DNA of 64,000 bases from Pseudomonadota bacterium (GCA_023393635.1 JAEWKT010000041.1:68212-132211); one strand, 5' to 3'. Shown: positions 17,003-26,364, numbered from the stretch's first letter. Notes: a model not told the origin generated them from the letters alone. Numbers and translations: made by a program.

Positions 17003-17857
17003 TTAGCTGACTAATGGGCTAGCAGGCTGGATACCAATTTTGGCCTTGGTTTTAGTCACCAGCTCATCGATTTGAGTATCATTAGGATGAAAATCGAAGC
17101 GGTAGTACTCCAGCATTTTTGGGGTTAACTTTTTAAGATTGGTGCCCATAAATCTGGCGTATTTCGCCCAGGATTTTATATTCGACAGTTGCTTGTCCTG
17201 CGCCATTAACCTGACCTGATAGACATAGCTCAGTGCCATAATCACCGTAAAGCCAAAGGTAAACAACGCAACTCGTGGTATATAGGCATCAAGCCCTTTA
17301 CCGTACAGATATTCATATAAATCAAATGCCAGTGCTTTATGCTCGGTTTCCTCAATACTATGCCACAGCCACAGGTTACGAATGGTGGTATCGGTCATTA
17401 GCGTGTTGGTGGTTCTCATCATTTCTTCTACCAGTACAGCGGTATAATGTTCCACCCCAACAGTTACCAGCAAATTCCATTTTTGAGGAAAAATCCGCTC
17501 AATGGTTTTCATAACAACACCAGTGGCTTTTTCCAGTGCCTCCAGGTCTAAACCATGTTGCTGGGCACTGAGGTGAAAAGCGTGATGCTCTTTGGAATGC
17601 ATGGCTTCCTGACCAATAAACGCCCCAATATCACGGTCCAGCGCTGCATCATCTTTAGCCAGATGGCGTACTGCACGAACAGAACGCACAAAAAACGCCT
17701 CGCCTTCTGGAAACAAAGTCGATAAGCCAGTGAAAAAGTGGGTCAGTGCTGGATCATGGTCACACCAGTATTTCGGCAGATCATTAAATTGATAATCCAT
17801 ACGACGCACAGGAAATGAAGCAGACGATCTCGGTTTGGTTTTTAGTTTGGTTAACAT
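17003..17857 (-). CDS. Metal-dependent hydrolase, PF10118-like
   Basis: This 284-residue protein matches the family often annotated 'metal-dependent hydrolase' (PF10118), with ferritin-like acidic and histidine ligands: FIGQEAMHSKEHHAFHL near residue 75-90 and WHSIEETEHKALAFDLYEYL near 165-185. The E-x(n)-EH...H pairs suggest a di-metal site within a four-helix bundle. A hydrophobic segment near 195-215 (ALFTFGFTVIMALSYVY) may contact the membrane. No reaction is established for most members. ATG 17857 has GAGGG eight bases upstream. It is divergent from the HxlR gene with 142 bases between, and leads the thioesterase gene. Confidence 0.85.
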   Translation of the reverse strand: MLTKLKTKPRSSASFPVRRMDYQFNDLPKYWCDHDPALTHFFTGLSTLFPEGEAFFVRSVRAVRHLAKDDAALDRDIGAFIGQEAMHSKEHHAFHLSAQQHGLDLEALEKATGVVMKTIERIFPQKWNLLVTVGVEHYTAVLVEEMMRTTNTLMTDTTIRNLWLWHSIEETEHKALAFDLYEYLYGKGLDAYIPRVALFTFGFTVIMALSYVYQVRLMAQDKQLSNIKSWAKYARFMGTNLKKLTPKMLEYYRFDFHPNDTQIDELVTKTKAKIGIQPASPLVS

Positions 17858-17946
17858 GGGAAACCCTCATTTATCCAATAAGTTCCTTTTTAGAACCAAC
17901 TAAAAACAACATAGCTGTGCTAAAATAATTTGTCAATAAGACCTAC

Positions 17947-17978
17947 CATCATTGGGCGAAGACTGTCCTCAAATGATG
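17947..17978. promoter_or_regulatory. Inverted repeat between divergent hydrolase and HxlR genes, possible operator
   Basis: CATCATT (17947-17953) and AATGATG (17972-17978) form a perfect 7-bp inverted repeat with 18 bases between, in the 142-base divergent promoter region. HxlR regulators usually bind such dyads next to their own gene. Assignment is inference. Confidence 0.35.
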
Positions 17979-17999
17979 ATTGTTTGCCTATAAGGATAA

Positions 18000-18488
18000 A
18001 TGTGGGAAATACAGATGAAATGGCATGAACTTGGTGAAATGAATTGCCCGATTGCGCGAAGCCTGTCTATTCTCGGCGATCGCTGGACGTTGCTGATTAT
18101 CCGTAATGCCTTTATGCGCACCCGCCGTTTTGACGACTTTCAAAAACAGCTGGGCATCACCCGCCATTTACTGACCGAACGCCTCAATCGGCTGGTGGAA
18201 AACAATATTTTTCAGAAGGTGCTATATCAGGAAGCCCCAAAACGCTACGAATATAAATTAACTGACAAAGGCCTGGCACTGTATCCTGTTATTATGGCTA
18301 TCAGTCAGTGGGGCAACCAGTGGCTAAATGAAGCACTGCAATTCCAGAAACTTGAGTATATGCATAAATCCTGTGGACATGTGGTACAGTCCACCATGAG
18401 TTGCAAGCACTGCGGTGAAGCATTACATGCCAAAAATATGCTGCCCGTATACCTGAATGCTACCCAGCAAAATGAGCAGTCCACTTAG
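18000..18488 (+). CDS. HxlR-family winged-helix transcriptional regulator
   Basis: 162 residues. The HxlR domain is clear in residues 12-105: CPIARSLSILGDRWTLLIIR at the front, then ITRHLLTERLNRLVENNI as the recognition-helix region and YEYKLTDKGLALYPV as the wing. The near-invariant Cys at the front is kept; in several members it senses thiols or electrophiles. A C-terminal extension has CGH and CKHCG, a possible small zinc ribbon. ATG 18000 has AAGG close by; an internal ATG at 18015 with GGGA seven bases upstream is an alternative. Its divergent position makes the hydrolase-thioesterase pair the likely target. Confidence 0.88.
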   Translation: MWEIQMKWHELGEMNCPIARSLSILGDRWTLLIIRNAFMRTRRFDDFQKQLGITRHLLTERLNRLVENNIFQKVLYQEAPKRYEYKLTDKGLALYPVIMAISQWGNQWLNEALQFQKLEYMHKSCGHVVQSTMSCKHCGEALHAKNMLPVYLNATQQNEQST

Positions 18489-18545
18489 CTGAGAATTCTC
18501 TTTTCTAACATATCTGGACGCTAGCAATCAGGCTGATTACGCTGA

Positions 18546-18791
18546 TCAATAATGTGGTGGAACTTCCTTTAACGGATCAAAAGGTTCAATATCGCTCTCG
18601 CCATTCTGGTAAGATTCGACGCGCTGATACAATAGCTGCATTTGTTTTTGCAAATCCAGAATCGTTTGCTGCTGGCTGGCAACCATATGATTTAATGAAT
18701 CAACCAAATCATCCAGAAATGCAATTTTAACTTGCAAATCCTCATGGCGTGCGGAAAATGTATTTTCCAGTTGGCGTAACTGCTCGTCCAC
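18546..18791 (-). CDS. slyX: SlyX family protein
   Basis: This is a coiled-coil protein of 81 residues. LEN..., VKIAFLDDLVDSLNHMV and QQQTILDLQKQMQLLYQRV fit the SlyX family, and the end DPLKEVPPHY is its typical PPHY tail. SlyX is of unknown function despite its presence next to slyD in E. coli; slyD is not here. The start is GTG 18791 with GGAG upstream; there is no in-frame ATG nearby. It is divergent from uup, 39 bases away. Confidence 0.9.
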   Translation of the reverse strand: MDEQLRQLENTFSARHEDLQVKIAFLDDLVDSLNHMVASQQQTILDLQKQMQLLYQRVESYQNGESDIEPFDPLKEVPPHY

Positions 18792-18830
18792 GTTTTTTGA
18801 TCTCCTTTTTTACTTTGGGAAAAACTGTTT

Positions 18831-20753
18831 ATGGCACTCATTAGCTTACGCGACATTCATTTGGCCTTTGGTGGGCCTGCCGTGTTGGATGGCGCAAGCT
18901 TTGCACTTGAGCGCGGTGAGCGCGTGTGTTTAATTGGCCGTAACGGTGAAGGTAAATCAACCCTGCTCAAGCTCATTAGCGGTAGTTTAACGGCAGATAG
19001 CGGCGAAATCAGTAAACAAAATAATTTACGTGTATCTATGCTTGAGCAAGATGTACCCATGAGTTCAGGTGCGGTGGCCGATATTGTGGCTGGCGGCGCA
19101 GGCGAAGTGGCGCAAGTGCTGATTGACTATCATCATGCCAGTAACGCTTGCGTGGCAGGTGATATGGATGCGTGCGTGTTAATGGGTGATTTGCAAGGCA
19201 AAATGGACGACATGGGCGGCTGGGCGCTAGAGCATCAGGTTGACACCATCATGGACAAAATGGGACTGGATGGCAACGCTGATATTGGCGATTTATCAGG
19301 TGGACGCAAGCGTCGTGTATTGCTAGCGCGTGCCTTGCTGAGCGAACCTGACGTGCTGTTACTTGATGAGCCAACCAACCATCTGGACGTTGAAAGCATT
19401 GAATGGCTGGAACAGTTTTTACTGGATTGGCCAAACTTAACCTTATTATTTATTTCGCATGACCGTGCTTTTGTCGACAAGCTTGCCACGCGTATTGTCG
19501 AGCTAGACCGTGGCATACTGCGTGGTTATGAAGGTAACTATGCGCGCTACCTAGAGCTTAAAGCGCAGCAAATGGAAGCCGAAGAAAAACAAAATGCCAA
19601 TTTTGATAAAAAGCTGGCCGAAGAAGAAGTATGGATACGTCAGGGTATCAAGGCACGCCGTACCCGTAACGAAGGCCGTGTGCGTGAACTAAAAGCCTTA
19701 CGTGAAGAATTTAAAGCCCGTCGTAGCCAGCAAGGTAATGTGACCTTAAATGTTCAGGATGCCAACAAATCAGGCAAACTGGTATTTGATATAGAAAACC
19801 TATCGCTGCAATTTGGCGATAATGTATTGGTAAAAGATTTTTCTGCACTCGTCATGCGCGGTGACCGTATTGGCTTAATTGGTGATAACGGCGTGGGTAA
19901 AACCACACTCATCCGTGCCCTATTGGGTGAGCAAGAACACGGCGGGACAGTCAATACAGGCACGCAACTGGAAGTGGCTTATTTTGATCAGCTACGCAAT
20001 CAGCTTGACCTTGAAAAAACGGTGCTTGAAAACGTCAGTGAAGGCAGTGATTTTATTGATATCAACGGGTCACGTCGTCATATTTTAAGTTACTTGCAAG
20101 ACTTTTTGTTTTCACCCCAACGTGCCAGAACACCTGTTAAAGCACTTTCTGGTGGAGAGCGTAATCGCTTGCTACTTGCGCGCTTAATGCTTAAGCCCTC
20201 TAACTTACTGGTGATGGATGAGCCAACCAACGACCTGGATATGGTAACGCTTGAGTTATTGGAAGAAATGCTGGGTAACTATAAAGGTACGTTATTACTG
20301 ATCAGCCATGACCGTGCTTTTGTTGATCAGGTGGTGACTTCAACCTGGGTATTTGATGGCAAAGGAAAAGTGGAAGAATATATTGGCGGCTATCAGGATT
20401 ATTTATTCCAGCGTGATCAACAGCGTTTAATGCAAGCCAAAAAATCCAGTAATGTCGATAATAAAGAGCCTGCTAAAGGTCAAAAGGCCAAAGTAACTGC
20501 ACAGCCTGTCGTATCCAAAAAAGTAAAATTGAGTTATAAAGAGCAACGGGAACTCGACGCCCTGCCTGAGGCTATTGCCACGCTTGAATTAGAACAGGAG
20601 CATCTATCTGCCAAACTTGCAGATGGCTCATGGTTTAAAAACGATGCACAGGCGGCGACTCAAGCAACAACAAGGCTTGCCGAGATAGAACAAGAATTGA
20701 TGGATAAACTGGAGCGCTGGACACAGCTAGAAGCTGCCAGTCAAGGAGAGTAA
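18831..20753 (+). CDS. uup: ABC-F family ATPase Uup
   Basis: 640 residues. Two ABC ATPase domains: first Walker A GRNGEGKST, signature LSGGRKRRVLLARAL, Walker B LLLDEPTNHLD; second GDNGVGKTT, LSGGERNRLLLARLM and LVMDEPTNDLD. A linker of about 80 residues between them is highly charged (EEEVWIRQGIKARRTRNEGR), and the C-terminus is a coiled coil (from KLSYKEQRELDALPE) that in Uup binds DNA or ribosomes. ABC-F proteins have no membrane part; Uup acts in ribosome function and in suppressing transposon excision in E. coli. It is followed after three bases by a lipoprotein gene and then an acyltransferase, so it leads an operon. Confidence 0.95.
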   Translation: MALISLRDIHLAFGGPAVLDGASFALERGERVCLIGRNGEGKSTLLKLISGSLTADSGEISKQNNLRVSMLEQDVPMSSGAVADIVAGGAGEVAQVLIDYHHASNACVAGDMDACVLMGDLQGKMDDMGGWALEHQVDTIMDKMGLDGNADIGDLSGGRKRRVLLARALLSEPDVLLLDEPTNHLDVESIEWLEQFLLDWPNLTLLFISHDRAFVDKLATRIVELDRGILRGYEGNYARYLELKAQQMEAEEKQNANFDKKLAEEEVWIRQGIKARRTRNEGRVRELKALREEFKARRSQQGNVTLNVQDANKSGKLVFDIENLSLQFGDNVLVKDFSALVMRGDRIGLIGDNGVGKTTLIRALLGEQEHGGTVNTGTQLEVAYFDQLRNQLDLEKTVLENVSEGSDFIDINGSRRHILSYLQDFLFSPQRARTPVKALSGGERNRLLLARLMLKPSNLLVMDEPTNDLDMVTLELLEEMLGNYKGTLLLISHDRAFVDQVVTSTWVFDGKGKVEEYIGGYQDYLFQRDQQRLMQAKKSSNVDNKEPAKGQKAKVTAQPVVSKKVKLSYKEQRELDALPEAIATLELEQEHLSAKLADGSWFKNDAQAATQATTRLAEIEQELMDKLERWTQLEAASQGE

Positions 20754-20756
20754 ACA

Positions 20757-21443
20757 ATGCTAGGGTTAGCAAAATCAGTCAGCAAAACTGGCCTACTGCT
20801 GGGCTTAACCGCCGCAATGACCGCATGTAGCCATACTGCCAACATTCAACCCAATAAACCGTTGGTACAAAACAATCAAATGTATTATGCACCAGCACAA
20901 GCCTACAATTTAGACTTAAATACCCCTGCGTTATTGGGTAAGCTGAGCTTAAAAGAAAGTTGCGCACCTGAAGGTAGCAGCTTAAGCATTACTGACCAAC
21001 TTGGCCGTTTTTATCGGGTTGATGCGGTTAACCTGAACAACAATCCCAAGCTACCCAATGCCAGCACGCAGGATATTAAGAGCCTGACCACGCAGCTTGG
21101 CCAGTTTTATGCGCAAGTTTATCAGGCAGTACCACAAACAGCTGCTAAAGCTGTTCGCTCTCGGCTTGGGCAATCAGGTTACATGGTATTAGACCAGCAG
21201 GATCAACGTCATATTGGTTTGCTGGTGCATCGACGCGGCGACTATGCCTATGTGGTGCAACAAACCCAAATACAATTTAATGATGCCACCATGCAACAAG
21301 GCTTGGCACAACTTGCCAACAACATTCAAATTCCAGGCCGTCAGCTAAAAAATTCAAGCACTGAAATGCCATTAACCATTGATCTGGCACAATCTAGCCC
21401 TGAACAACTGGCTGCCTGGAAGAAATCTGCTAGCTGCCTATGA
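20757..21443 (+). CDS. Lipoprotein of unknown function between uup and the acyltransferase gene
   Basis: 228 residues. A signal peptide ends in lipobox MTAC (Cys near 24). The mature part has no domain I recognise; a Cys in KESCAPEGSS and one at the extreme C-terminus (SASCL) could pair in the periplasm. The start ATG 20757 has a strong AAGGAGAG site that overlaps the end of uup, and the stop overlaps the next gene's start (ATGA), so translation is coupled. Position before a lipid A acyltransferase suggests an envelope role, which is inference. Confidence 0.8.
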   Translation: MLGLAKSVSKTGLLLGLTAAMTACSHTANIQPNKPLVQNNQMYYAPAQAYNLDLNTPALLGKLSLKESCAPEGSSLSITDQLGRFYRVDAVNLNNNPKLPNASTQDIKSLTTQLGQFYAQVYQAVPQTAAKAVRSRLGQSGYMVLDQQDQRHIGLLVHRRGDYAYVVQQTQIQFNDATMQQGLAQLANNIQIPGRQLKNSSTEMPLTIDLAQSSPEQLAAWKKSASCL

Positions 21444-22369
21444 GTTCACCTGATAAAACAATACCTCAATTCTCATCTGCCTTTCTTGCCCCAAAATATT
21501 GGGGCATTTGGCTGGGTATATGTTTATTATTGCCGTGGGCATTTGCTCCCTGGATTGTACAACGTACCCTGGGGCGTGCGCTTGGCCGACTGTTGTGGAA
21601 CGTGCTTAAATCCAGACGCAAAACCACTTTAACCAATTTAAAAGTGTGCTACCCCAATTTATCCGTAACCGACTATCAACAGATGGGGCTGGAAGTGTTT
21701 GAAAATATGGGGGTGGGCATTTTTGAAACGGTTACTGCCTGGTATAACCCAAAGCGTTTTAATGGCAAAGTGTCGATTAGTGGACTTGAGCATCTGCAAC
21801 AGGCTCAGCAGAATGGACGCGGTATTTTATTGTTGGGTCTACACTCTACTTTACTGGATGCTGGTGGTTTACTGTGCAGTTATTATTTTGATGTGGATGT
21901 GGTATATCGTCCGCAAAATAACCCCATGCTTGACTGGCTTATTTATCGCTCGCGTGGCAAAATTTATCATCACCAGATTGACCATAACAATATTCGCCTA
22001 CTCGTGCGCTGCCTAAAAGACAAACACATCATCTGGTACTCTCCTGATCAGGATTTTGGCCTAAAACAGGGTGTGATGGCACCGTTTTATGGCATACCTG
22101 CCGCCACCGTCACCGCACAGCGTCGCCTGATTAACATGACCCAGGCTGCTGTTATGTCGTTACACTTTTACCGTAGCGAGGATCAAAAGCCGCATTATCA
22201 TATTCGCATCACTCCTGCCTTAGACAACTATCCCACGCAGGATGAAGTTGCCGATGCCACCACCAGTAATCAATTAATGCAACAACAAATTGACCTTGCA
22301 CCGACTCAATACATGTGGTTCCATCGCCGCTTTAAAACCCGCCCAGAGGGCTATCCGCCCATTTATTAA
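21440..22369 (+). CDS. LpxL/HtrB-family lipid A late acyltransferase
   Basis: This 309-residue enzyme would transfer a secondary acyl chain (laurate in E. coli LpxL) onto lipid A at the inner membrane. A membrane anchor lies near residues 15-35 (YWGIWLGICLLLPWAFAPWI). The catalytic HX4D motif is GLHSTLLDAGG with His135 and Asp140. The second conserved block, WYSPDQDFGLKQGVMAPFYG, matches the family's YxPDxDxG region. It overlaps the upstream lipoprotein by four bases. Whether it is LpxL or LpxM cannot be told from this window alone. Confidence 0.9.
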   Translation: MSSPDKTIPQFSSAFLAPKYWGIWLGICLLLPWAFAPWIVQRTLGRALGRLLWNVLKSRRKTTLTNLKVCYPNLSVTDYQQMGLEVFENMGVGIFETVTAWYNPKRFNGKVSISGLEHLQQAQQNGRGILLLGLHSTLLDAGGLLCSYYFDVDVVYRPQNNPMLDWLIYRSRGKIYHHQIDHNNIRLLVRCLKDKHIIWYSPDQDFGLKQGVMAPFYGIPAATVTAQRRLINMTQAAVMSLHFYRSEDQKPHYHIRITPALDNYPTQDEVADATTSNQLMQQQIDLAPTQYMWFHRRFKTRPEGYPPIY

Positions 22370-22445
22370 ATTGGCTTCAGATTGATTTTATGCGATTTGG
22401 TTTGACTCATAGATTAGGCTGAACAACAGCTAGCGAGCCATTGAT

Positions 22446-23543
22446 ATGAAAGTAATGCAATTGCTTCCTGAACTAAACAGCGGCGGTGTTGAACGTGGCA
22501 CCCTGGAAATAGGTGCTGCACTGGTGCAAAAAGGCCATGAATCTGTGGTGGTATCCAATGGTGGACGTCTTGTTGCTCAGTTGACCCAGCAGGGCTCACG
22601 TCATTTATCTCTGGCAATTCATAAAAAATCATTGAGCAGCTTATTTAAAATCTGGCCACTACGACGGCTCATTCTGCAAGAAAAGCCAGATATTATTCAT
22701 GTACGCTCACGGGTGCCTGCGTGGATTACTCGTTTTGCACTCAACGGCATTGCACCGCAGCAGCGGCCGCATTTGGTCAGCACCGTGCACGGCATGTATT
22801 CGGTCAATGGCTACAGTGCCATTATGACTAAAGCCGAAAAAGTGATTGCCGTGTCAGACAGCGTGGTTGATTATATCCAGCAGCATTATCCTAACTGTCC
22901 CAAATCAGCCATTACCCGCATTTATCGCGGTATTGATTTAAAAGAGTTTCCACATGGCTATCAGCCATCAGCCAGTTGGTGGCATAGTATTTATCAGCTG
23001 TTTCCGCATCTTGAAAACAAAACTCTAATTACCTTACCTGGTCGTATCACCCGTTTGAAAGGCCATGAATATTTATTAGATTTAATTGGGCAATTAAAAA
23101 CCGAATACAACGTACATGGCGTGGTAGTCGGTGGTGCAGATGAAAAAAAGCAAGCCTATCTTGATGAATTGCACCAACGTGTAGAAGATATGAACCTGCA
23201 AAATGACATTACGTTTGTGGGGCATCGCACTGATATCCGTGAATGGCTAGCCATCAGTGATATCGTATTATCGCTTTCTACTCAGCCAGAAACCTTTGGC
23301 CGCACCAGCCTGGAAGCCATTGCATTAGGGACACCTGTGGTTGGTTGGAATCGTGGTGGCGTTGCTGAAATATTACAGCGTTGCTATCCCACAGGTTTGG
23401 TGGAACCTGAGCAAAGTGAACTGTTATTTAGAAAAGTGCATCAACTACTGGCTGCCCCTATTGACCCTGCGCCTGTCACTGCATTTCAGCTAAAGGATAT
23501 GACCGAGCAAACCATTGCGCTGTATCAGTCACTGCTGACTTAA
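22446..23543 (+). CDS. Glycosyltransferase family 4 protein
   Basis: 365 residues with a GT-B fold typical of LPS core or capsule transferases. The N-terminal domain has LPELNSGGVERGTLE and DIIHVRSRVPAW; the C-terminal domain has LITLPGRITRLKGHEYLL and the nucleotide-sugar motif PETFGRTSLEAIALG, whose two Glu residues are spaced EX7E. Retaining GT4 enzymes use UDP- or GDP-sugars. It follows the acyltransferase by 76 bases on the same strand, consistent with LPS assembly, but could have its own promoter (a TTGACT is near 22400 without a clear -10). The sugar and acceptor are unknown. Confidence 0.9.
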   Translation: MKVMQLLPELNSGGVERGTLEIGAALVQKGHESVVVSNGGRLVAQLTQQGSRHLSLAIHKKSLSSLFKIWPLRRLILQEKPDIIHVRSRVPAWITRFALNGIAPQQRPHLVSTVHGMYSVNGYSAIMTKAEKVIAVSDSVVDYIQQHYPNCPKSAITRIYRGIDLKEFPHGYQPSASWWHSIYQLFPHLENKTLITLPGRITRLKGHEYLLDLIGQLKTEYNVHGVVVGGADEKKQAYLDELHQRVEDMNLQNDITFVGHRTDIREWLAISDIVLSLSTQPETFGRTSLEAIALGTPVVGWNRGGVAEILQRCYPTGLVEPEQSELLFRKVHQLLAAPIDPAPVTAFQLKDMTEQTIALYQSLLT

Positions 23544-23583
23544 AAAATATTGTTCTGGTTAAATTTTTTAATCAACGACACAA

Positions 23584-23613
23584 ACCCGAGCGTGGCTCCC
23601 TGCCTGCTCGGGT
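23584..23613 (+). terminator. Hairpin, possible terminator after the glycosyltransferase gene
   Basis: A perfect 8-bp stem ACCCGAGC/GCTCGGGT with a 14-base loop lies 40 bases after the stop. The T-run after it is poor (CAATGTTTG), so it may be rho-assisted or a weak terminator. The remaining bases to 23828 show nothing else recognisable. Confidence 0.45.
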
Positions 23614-23828
23614 CAATGTTTGCGGCTGTGCTCTGATTTATTATTAATATTACCTGCTTTCCTTGTCAGTATCTTTATCCTTGATACCACCCTTCAGCTT
23701 CGCCCTTTACAGAGTCGTTCTATCCCTAGCGGCTAATCCGTGCCGTGTCCTGCGCTGATGAAGCTATATTAAAAAAACCGTGTAGGAGAATATAGAGGTG
23801 AAACTCGGCAGAGGCTGTAAGAAAATGC

Positions 23829-24953
23829 TTACATCTTTTCTAAACCTGATTGCTCCACAATCATTGGATCGCTAATTACTTTTTCTGCCTTTTCAATCCC
23901 CTCGTCTATTTTTTCCTTTGCCTCCTGCTCATCGTTAGCTTCAGCCTGTAATGCACTGTGCTGATGCTTTAGCATGGGTGTGTATTGCAAACGCGTTAAT
24001 ACAGGAAAATGATCGGAACCCACATGCGGTAAACGCTGCATGTCAATTAAAGTAAAATCTGTACTATGAAACACATGATCCAAAGACCAGCGTAACAATG
24101 GATAGTCGGCATGGAAGGTATTGATAAAATGCCTGCCAACCCGTGGATCAAGTAAACCACTAATACGCTGAAATAACCGTGTGGTGCGCGACCAGGCCAC
24201 ATCATTTAAATCTCCCATCACAATGCTGGTTTGCTTTTGTTTGGCAATGTATTTGCCCACAATCAATAACTCAGCATCACGCAAGGTCGATTCATACGCC
24301 TCGGTTGGACTTGGTGGCATAGGGTGCAAACAATAAAGCTGTACTGCCTTGCCGCTTTTCAGGATCACCGTCGTATGAATAGATGGAATGTCATCACTTA
24401 ATAAAAACTTGATGTGGGTATCTTGTAGCGGCAAACGACTATACAAATGCATGCCATACAAATTCTCTAGCGGTACCCGTACCACATGCGGATAACTTGG
24501 CTCTATCACGCCAAGTGCCTGCTCCCAAATAGCATCTGATTCCAGCGTCAAAATAAGATCGGGTTGATGCCTGTTAATTTCAGCAATTAATAAATGATGT
24601 TTTTTATTGGTGGTAAGCACATTGCTCACTAACATACTAATTTGCTGATCAGGTTCAGGCTGTTGAGCCGATTTGACTTGATTTGGCCAGATAAATGTAT
24701 AGGGCAAAACCATTTTAAACTGATAGGCCAGTGCAGCCAGCAAAAATAAAGTGGCAACCATACGCCACTGATCCCAGGGCGAGGGTAAAATAAGTAACAA
24801 AAACAGGCAAATAATACCCAGTGATAAAATCTGCAAGCGTGGAAAATCCAGATCACGAATCCACCATTCATCGCGTGGTATTAAAGAGCCTATCGTTGCA
24901 AGCACGATCAACAGTGTAAAAAATTCCAGCCCCAACAATATGGTTTCTAACAT
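23829..24953 (-). CDS. Endonuclease/exonuclease/phosphatase (EEP) family membrane protein
   Basis: 374 residues. Three hydrophobic segments fill residues 1-90 (about 5-23, 38-60, 66-83), then an EEP catalytic domain of the DNase I / sphingomyelinase fold: SMLVSNVLTTNKKH, LILTLESD with the metal-binding Glu, IVMGDLNDVAWSRTT with Asp and Asn, SLDHVFHS, and HVGSDHFPVL with the catalytic Asp-His. Residues 330-374 are a low-complexity Glu/Lys tail. The substrate may be a phosphodiester in lipid or nucleic acid; the orientation puts the domain in either compartment. Convergent with the glycosyltransferase gene. Similar architecture is known in YafD-like proteins. Confidence 0.88.
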   Translation of the reverse strand: MLETILLGLEFFTLLIVLATIGSLIPRDEWWIRDLDFPRLQILSLGIICLFLLLILPSPWDQWRMVATLFLLAALAYQFKMVLPYTFIWPNQVKSAQQPEPDQQISMLVSNVLTTNKKHHLLIAEINRHQPDLILTLESDAIWEQALGVIEPSYPHVVRVPLENLYGMHLYSRLPLQDTHIKFLLSDDIPSIHTTVILKSGKAVQLYCLHPMPPSPTEAYESTLRDAELLIVGKYIAKQKQTSIVMGDLNDVAWSRTTRLFQRISGLLDPRVGRHFINTFHADYPLLRWSLDHVFHSTDFTLIDMQRLPHVGSDHFPVLTRLQYTPMLKHQHSALQAEANDEQEAKEKIDEGIEKAEKVISDPMIVEQSGLEKM

Positions 24954-25120
24954 GTTTTTCTTTCGGTATTATTTCTTTTCATATAGTGCCTGATTTTTAT
25001 TTTATTTTGCAGATTTTATAGCTAATTTTTTGCGCATTATTATGTTGCAAACGTGCAGTTCTGACCTACATTTGCTACACTCGGGCATCTTGGCTTTTTC
25101 TAACAAATTGAGGCTATTCA

Positions 25121-26242
25121 ATGAAAGTGGGTTTGGTTGGTTGGCGCGGCATGGTGGGTTCGGTGCTGATGCAACGTATGGTTGAAGAAAATGATTTTGC
25201 GCATTTTGAACCATATTATTTTTCTACCAGTAACGCAGGTGGTGATGCACCCAACTACGGTGGTAAAACCGCGCCTGCTTTATTGAATGCCACGGACATT
25301 GATGCGCTCAAACAAATGGACGTTATTATCACCTGTCAGGGTGGTGATTACACCAATGATGTTTTCCCCAAACTACGCAATGACGGCTGGAGCGGCTACT
25401 GGATTGATGCTGCCAGCGCACTACGCATGAATGATGATGCGATTATTGTGCTGGATCCTGTGAATTTAAATGTAATTCAGGATGGGTTAAGCAAAGGCAT
25501 TAAAAACTTTATCGGCGGCAACTGTACTGTATCGCTAATGCTCATGGCGGTAGGCGCGTTATACCAGAATAATCTGGTGGAATGGATGTCTGCCATGACT
25601 TATCAGGCGGCTTCTGGTGCAGGCGCACAAAACATGCGCGAGCTCATTAATGGCATGGGTTATTTGCGTGATGGCGTTAAACCATTACTGGATAATCCTG
25701 CCAGTGCCATTTTGGATATTGACCGCCAGGTGGCAGCGCTACAGCGCGGGGCTGATTTCCCGCAGCAAAACTTTGGTGTCCCTTTGGCTGGCTCGCTTAT
25801 TCCCTATATTGATAAACAACTAGACAACGGCCAGTCTAAAGAAGAATGGAAGGCCCAGGCTGAATCCAACAAGATTTTAGGCTTAAATGGACAAGATATT
25901 GTACCAATTGATGGATTATGTGTACGTATCGGTGCCATGCGCTGCCACTCTCAAGCACTGACCATTAAGCTAAAACAAGATGTGCCGATGGATGAGATCG
26001 AATCCATGATTCGTGAATCCAACGACTGGGTAAAACTGGTACCAAATACCCGTGAAGCTAGCATGACTGACTTAACCCCTGTGGCAGTGACTGGTACTTT
26101 AAGTGTGCCTGTTGGTCGCTTGCGCAAATTAAATATGGGTAATCAGTATCTTGGCGCATTTACAGTAGGCGACCAGTTATTGTGGGGTGCAGCAGAGCCA
26201 TTACGCCGTATGTTACGCCTACTGATTGAACACCAATCCTAG
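25121..26242 (+). CDS. asd: Aspartate-semialdehyde dehydrogenase
   Basis: Asd reduces aspartyl phosphate to aspartate semialdehyde, the branch point to lysine/diaminopimelate, threonine and methionine. It is 373 residues, close to E. coli's 367. The NADPH loop is VGWRGMVGSVL at the N-terminus; the catalytic cysteine is Cys135 in FIGGNCTVSLML, at the same number as in E. coli; and the later RIGAMRCHSQALTIKL holds the conserved Arg and His. The start has a GAGG site. It precedes fimV, the order seen in Pseudomonas and Acinetobacter. A long hairpin separates the two genes. Confidence 0.97.
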   Translation: MKVGLVGWRGMVGSVLMQRMVEENDFAHFEPYYFSTSNAGGDAPNYGGKTAPALLNATDIDALKQMDVIITCQGGDYTNDVFPKLRNDGWSGYWIDAASALRMNDDAIIVLDPVNLNVIQDGLSKGIKNFIGGNCTVSLMLMAVGALYQNNLVEWMSAMTYQAASGAGAQNMRELINGMGYLRDGVKPLLDNPASAILDIDRQVAALQRGADFPQQNFGVPLAGSLIPYIDKQLDNGQSKEEWKAQAESNKILGLNGQDIVPIDGLCVRIGAMRCHSQALTIKLKQDVPMDEIESMIRESNDWVKLVPNTREASMTDLTPVAVTGTLSVPVGRLRKLNMGNQYLGAFTVGDQLLWGAAEPLRRMLRLLIEHQS

Positions 26243-26281
26243 TATTTATATGCTGGATTCGTGTTTTTTAAGTACTCCATT

Positions 26282-26320
26282 TTCAGGTAAGTTATTAATT
26301 GATTGAGTAACTTGCCTGAA
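26282..26320 (+). terminator. Long hairpin between asd and fimV
   Basis: A stem of about 15 bp with two wobbles (TTCAGGTAAGTTATT / AGTAACTTGCCTGAA) encloses a 9-base loop. No T-run follows directly, so it could act in termination, RNA stability or attenuation. It lies 40 bases after the asd stop and before the candidate fimV promoter. Confidence 0.5.
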
Positions 26321-26336
26321 TATGTTAAAAAACCTT

Positions 26337-26364
26337 TTGTCATTTTTTCCTATTTATTTATATT
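26337..26364 (+). promoter_or_regulatory. Candidate sigma-70 promoter of fimV
   Basis: TTGTCA (26337-26342), a 16-base T-rich spacer, then TATATT (26359-26364), about 45 bases before ATG 26413. Five of six bases match at each element. Confidence 0.5.
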
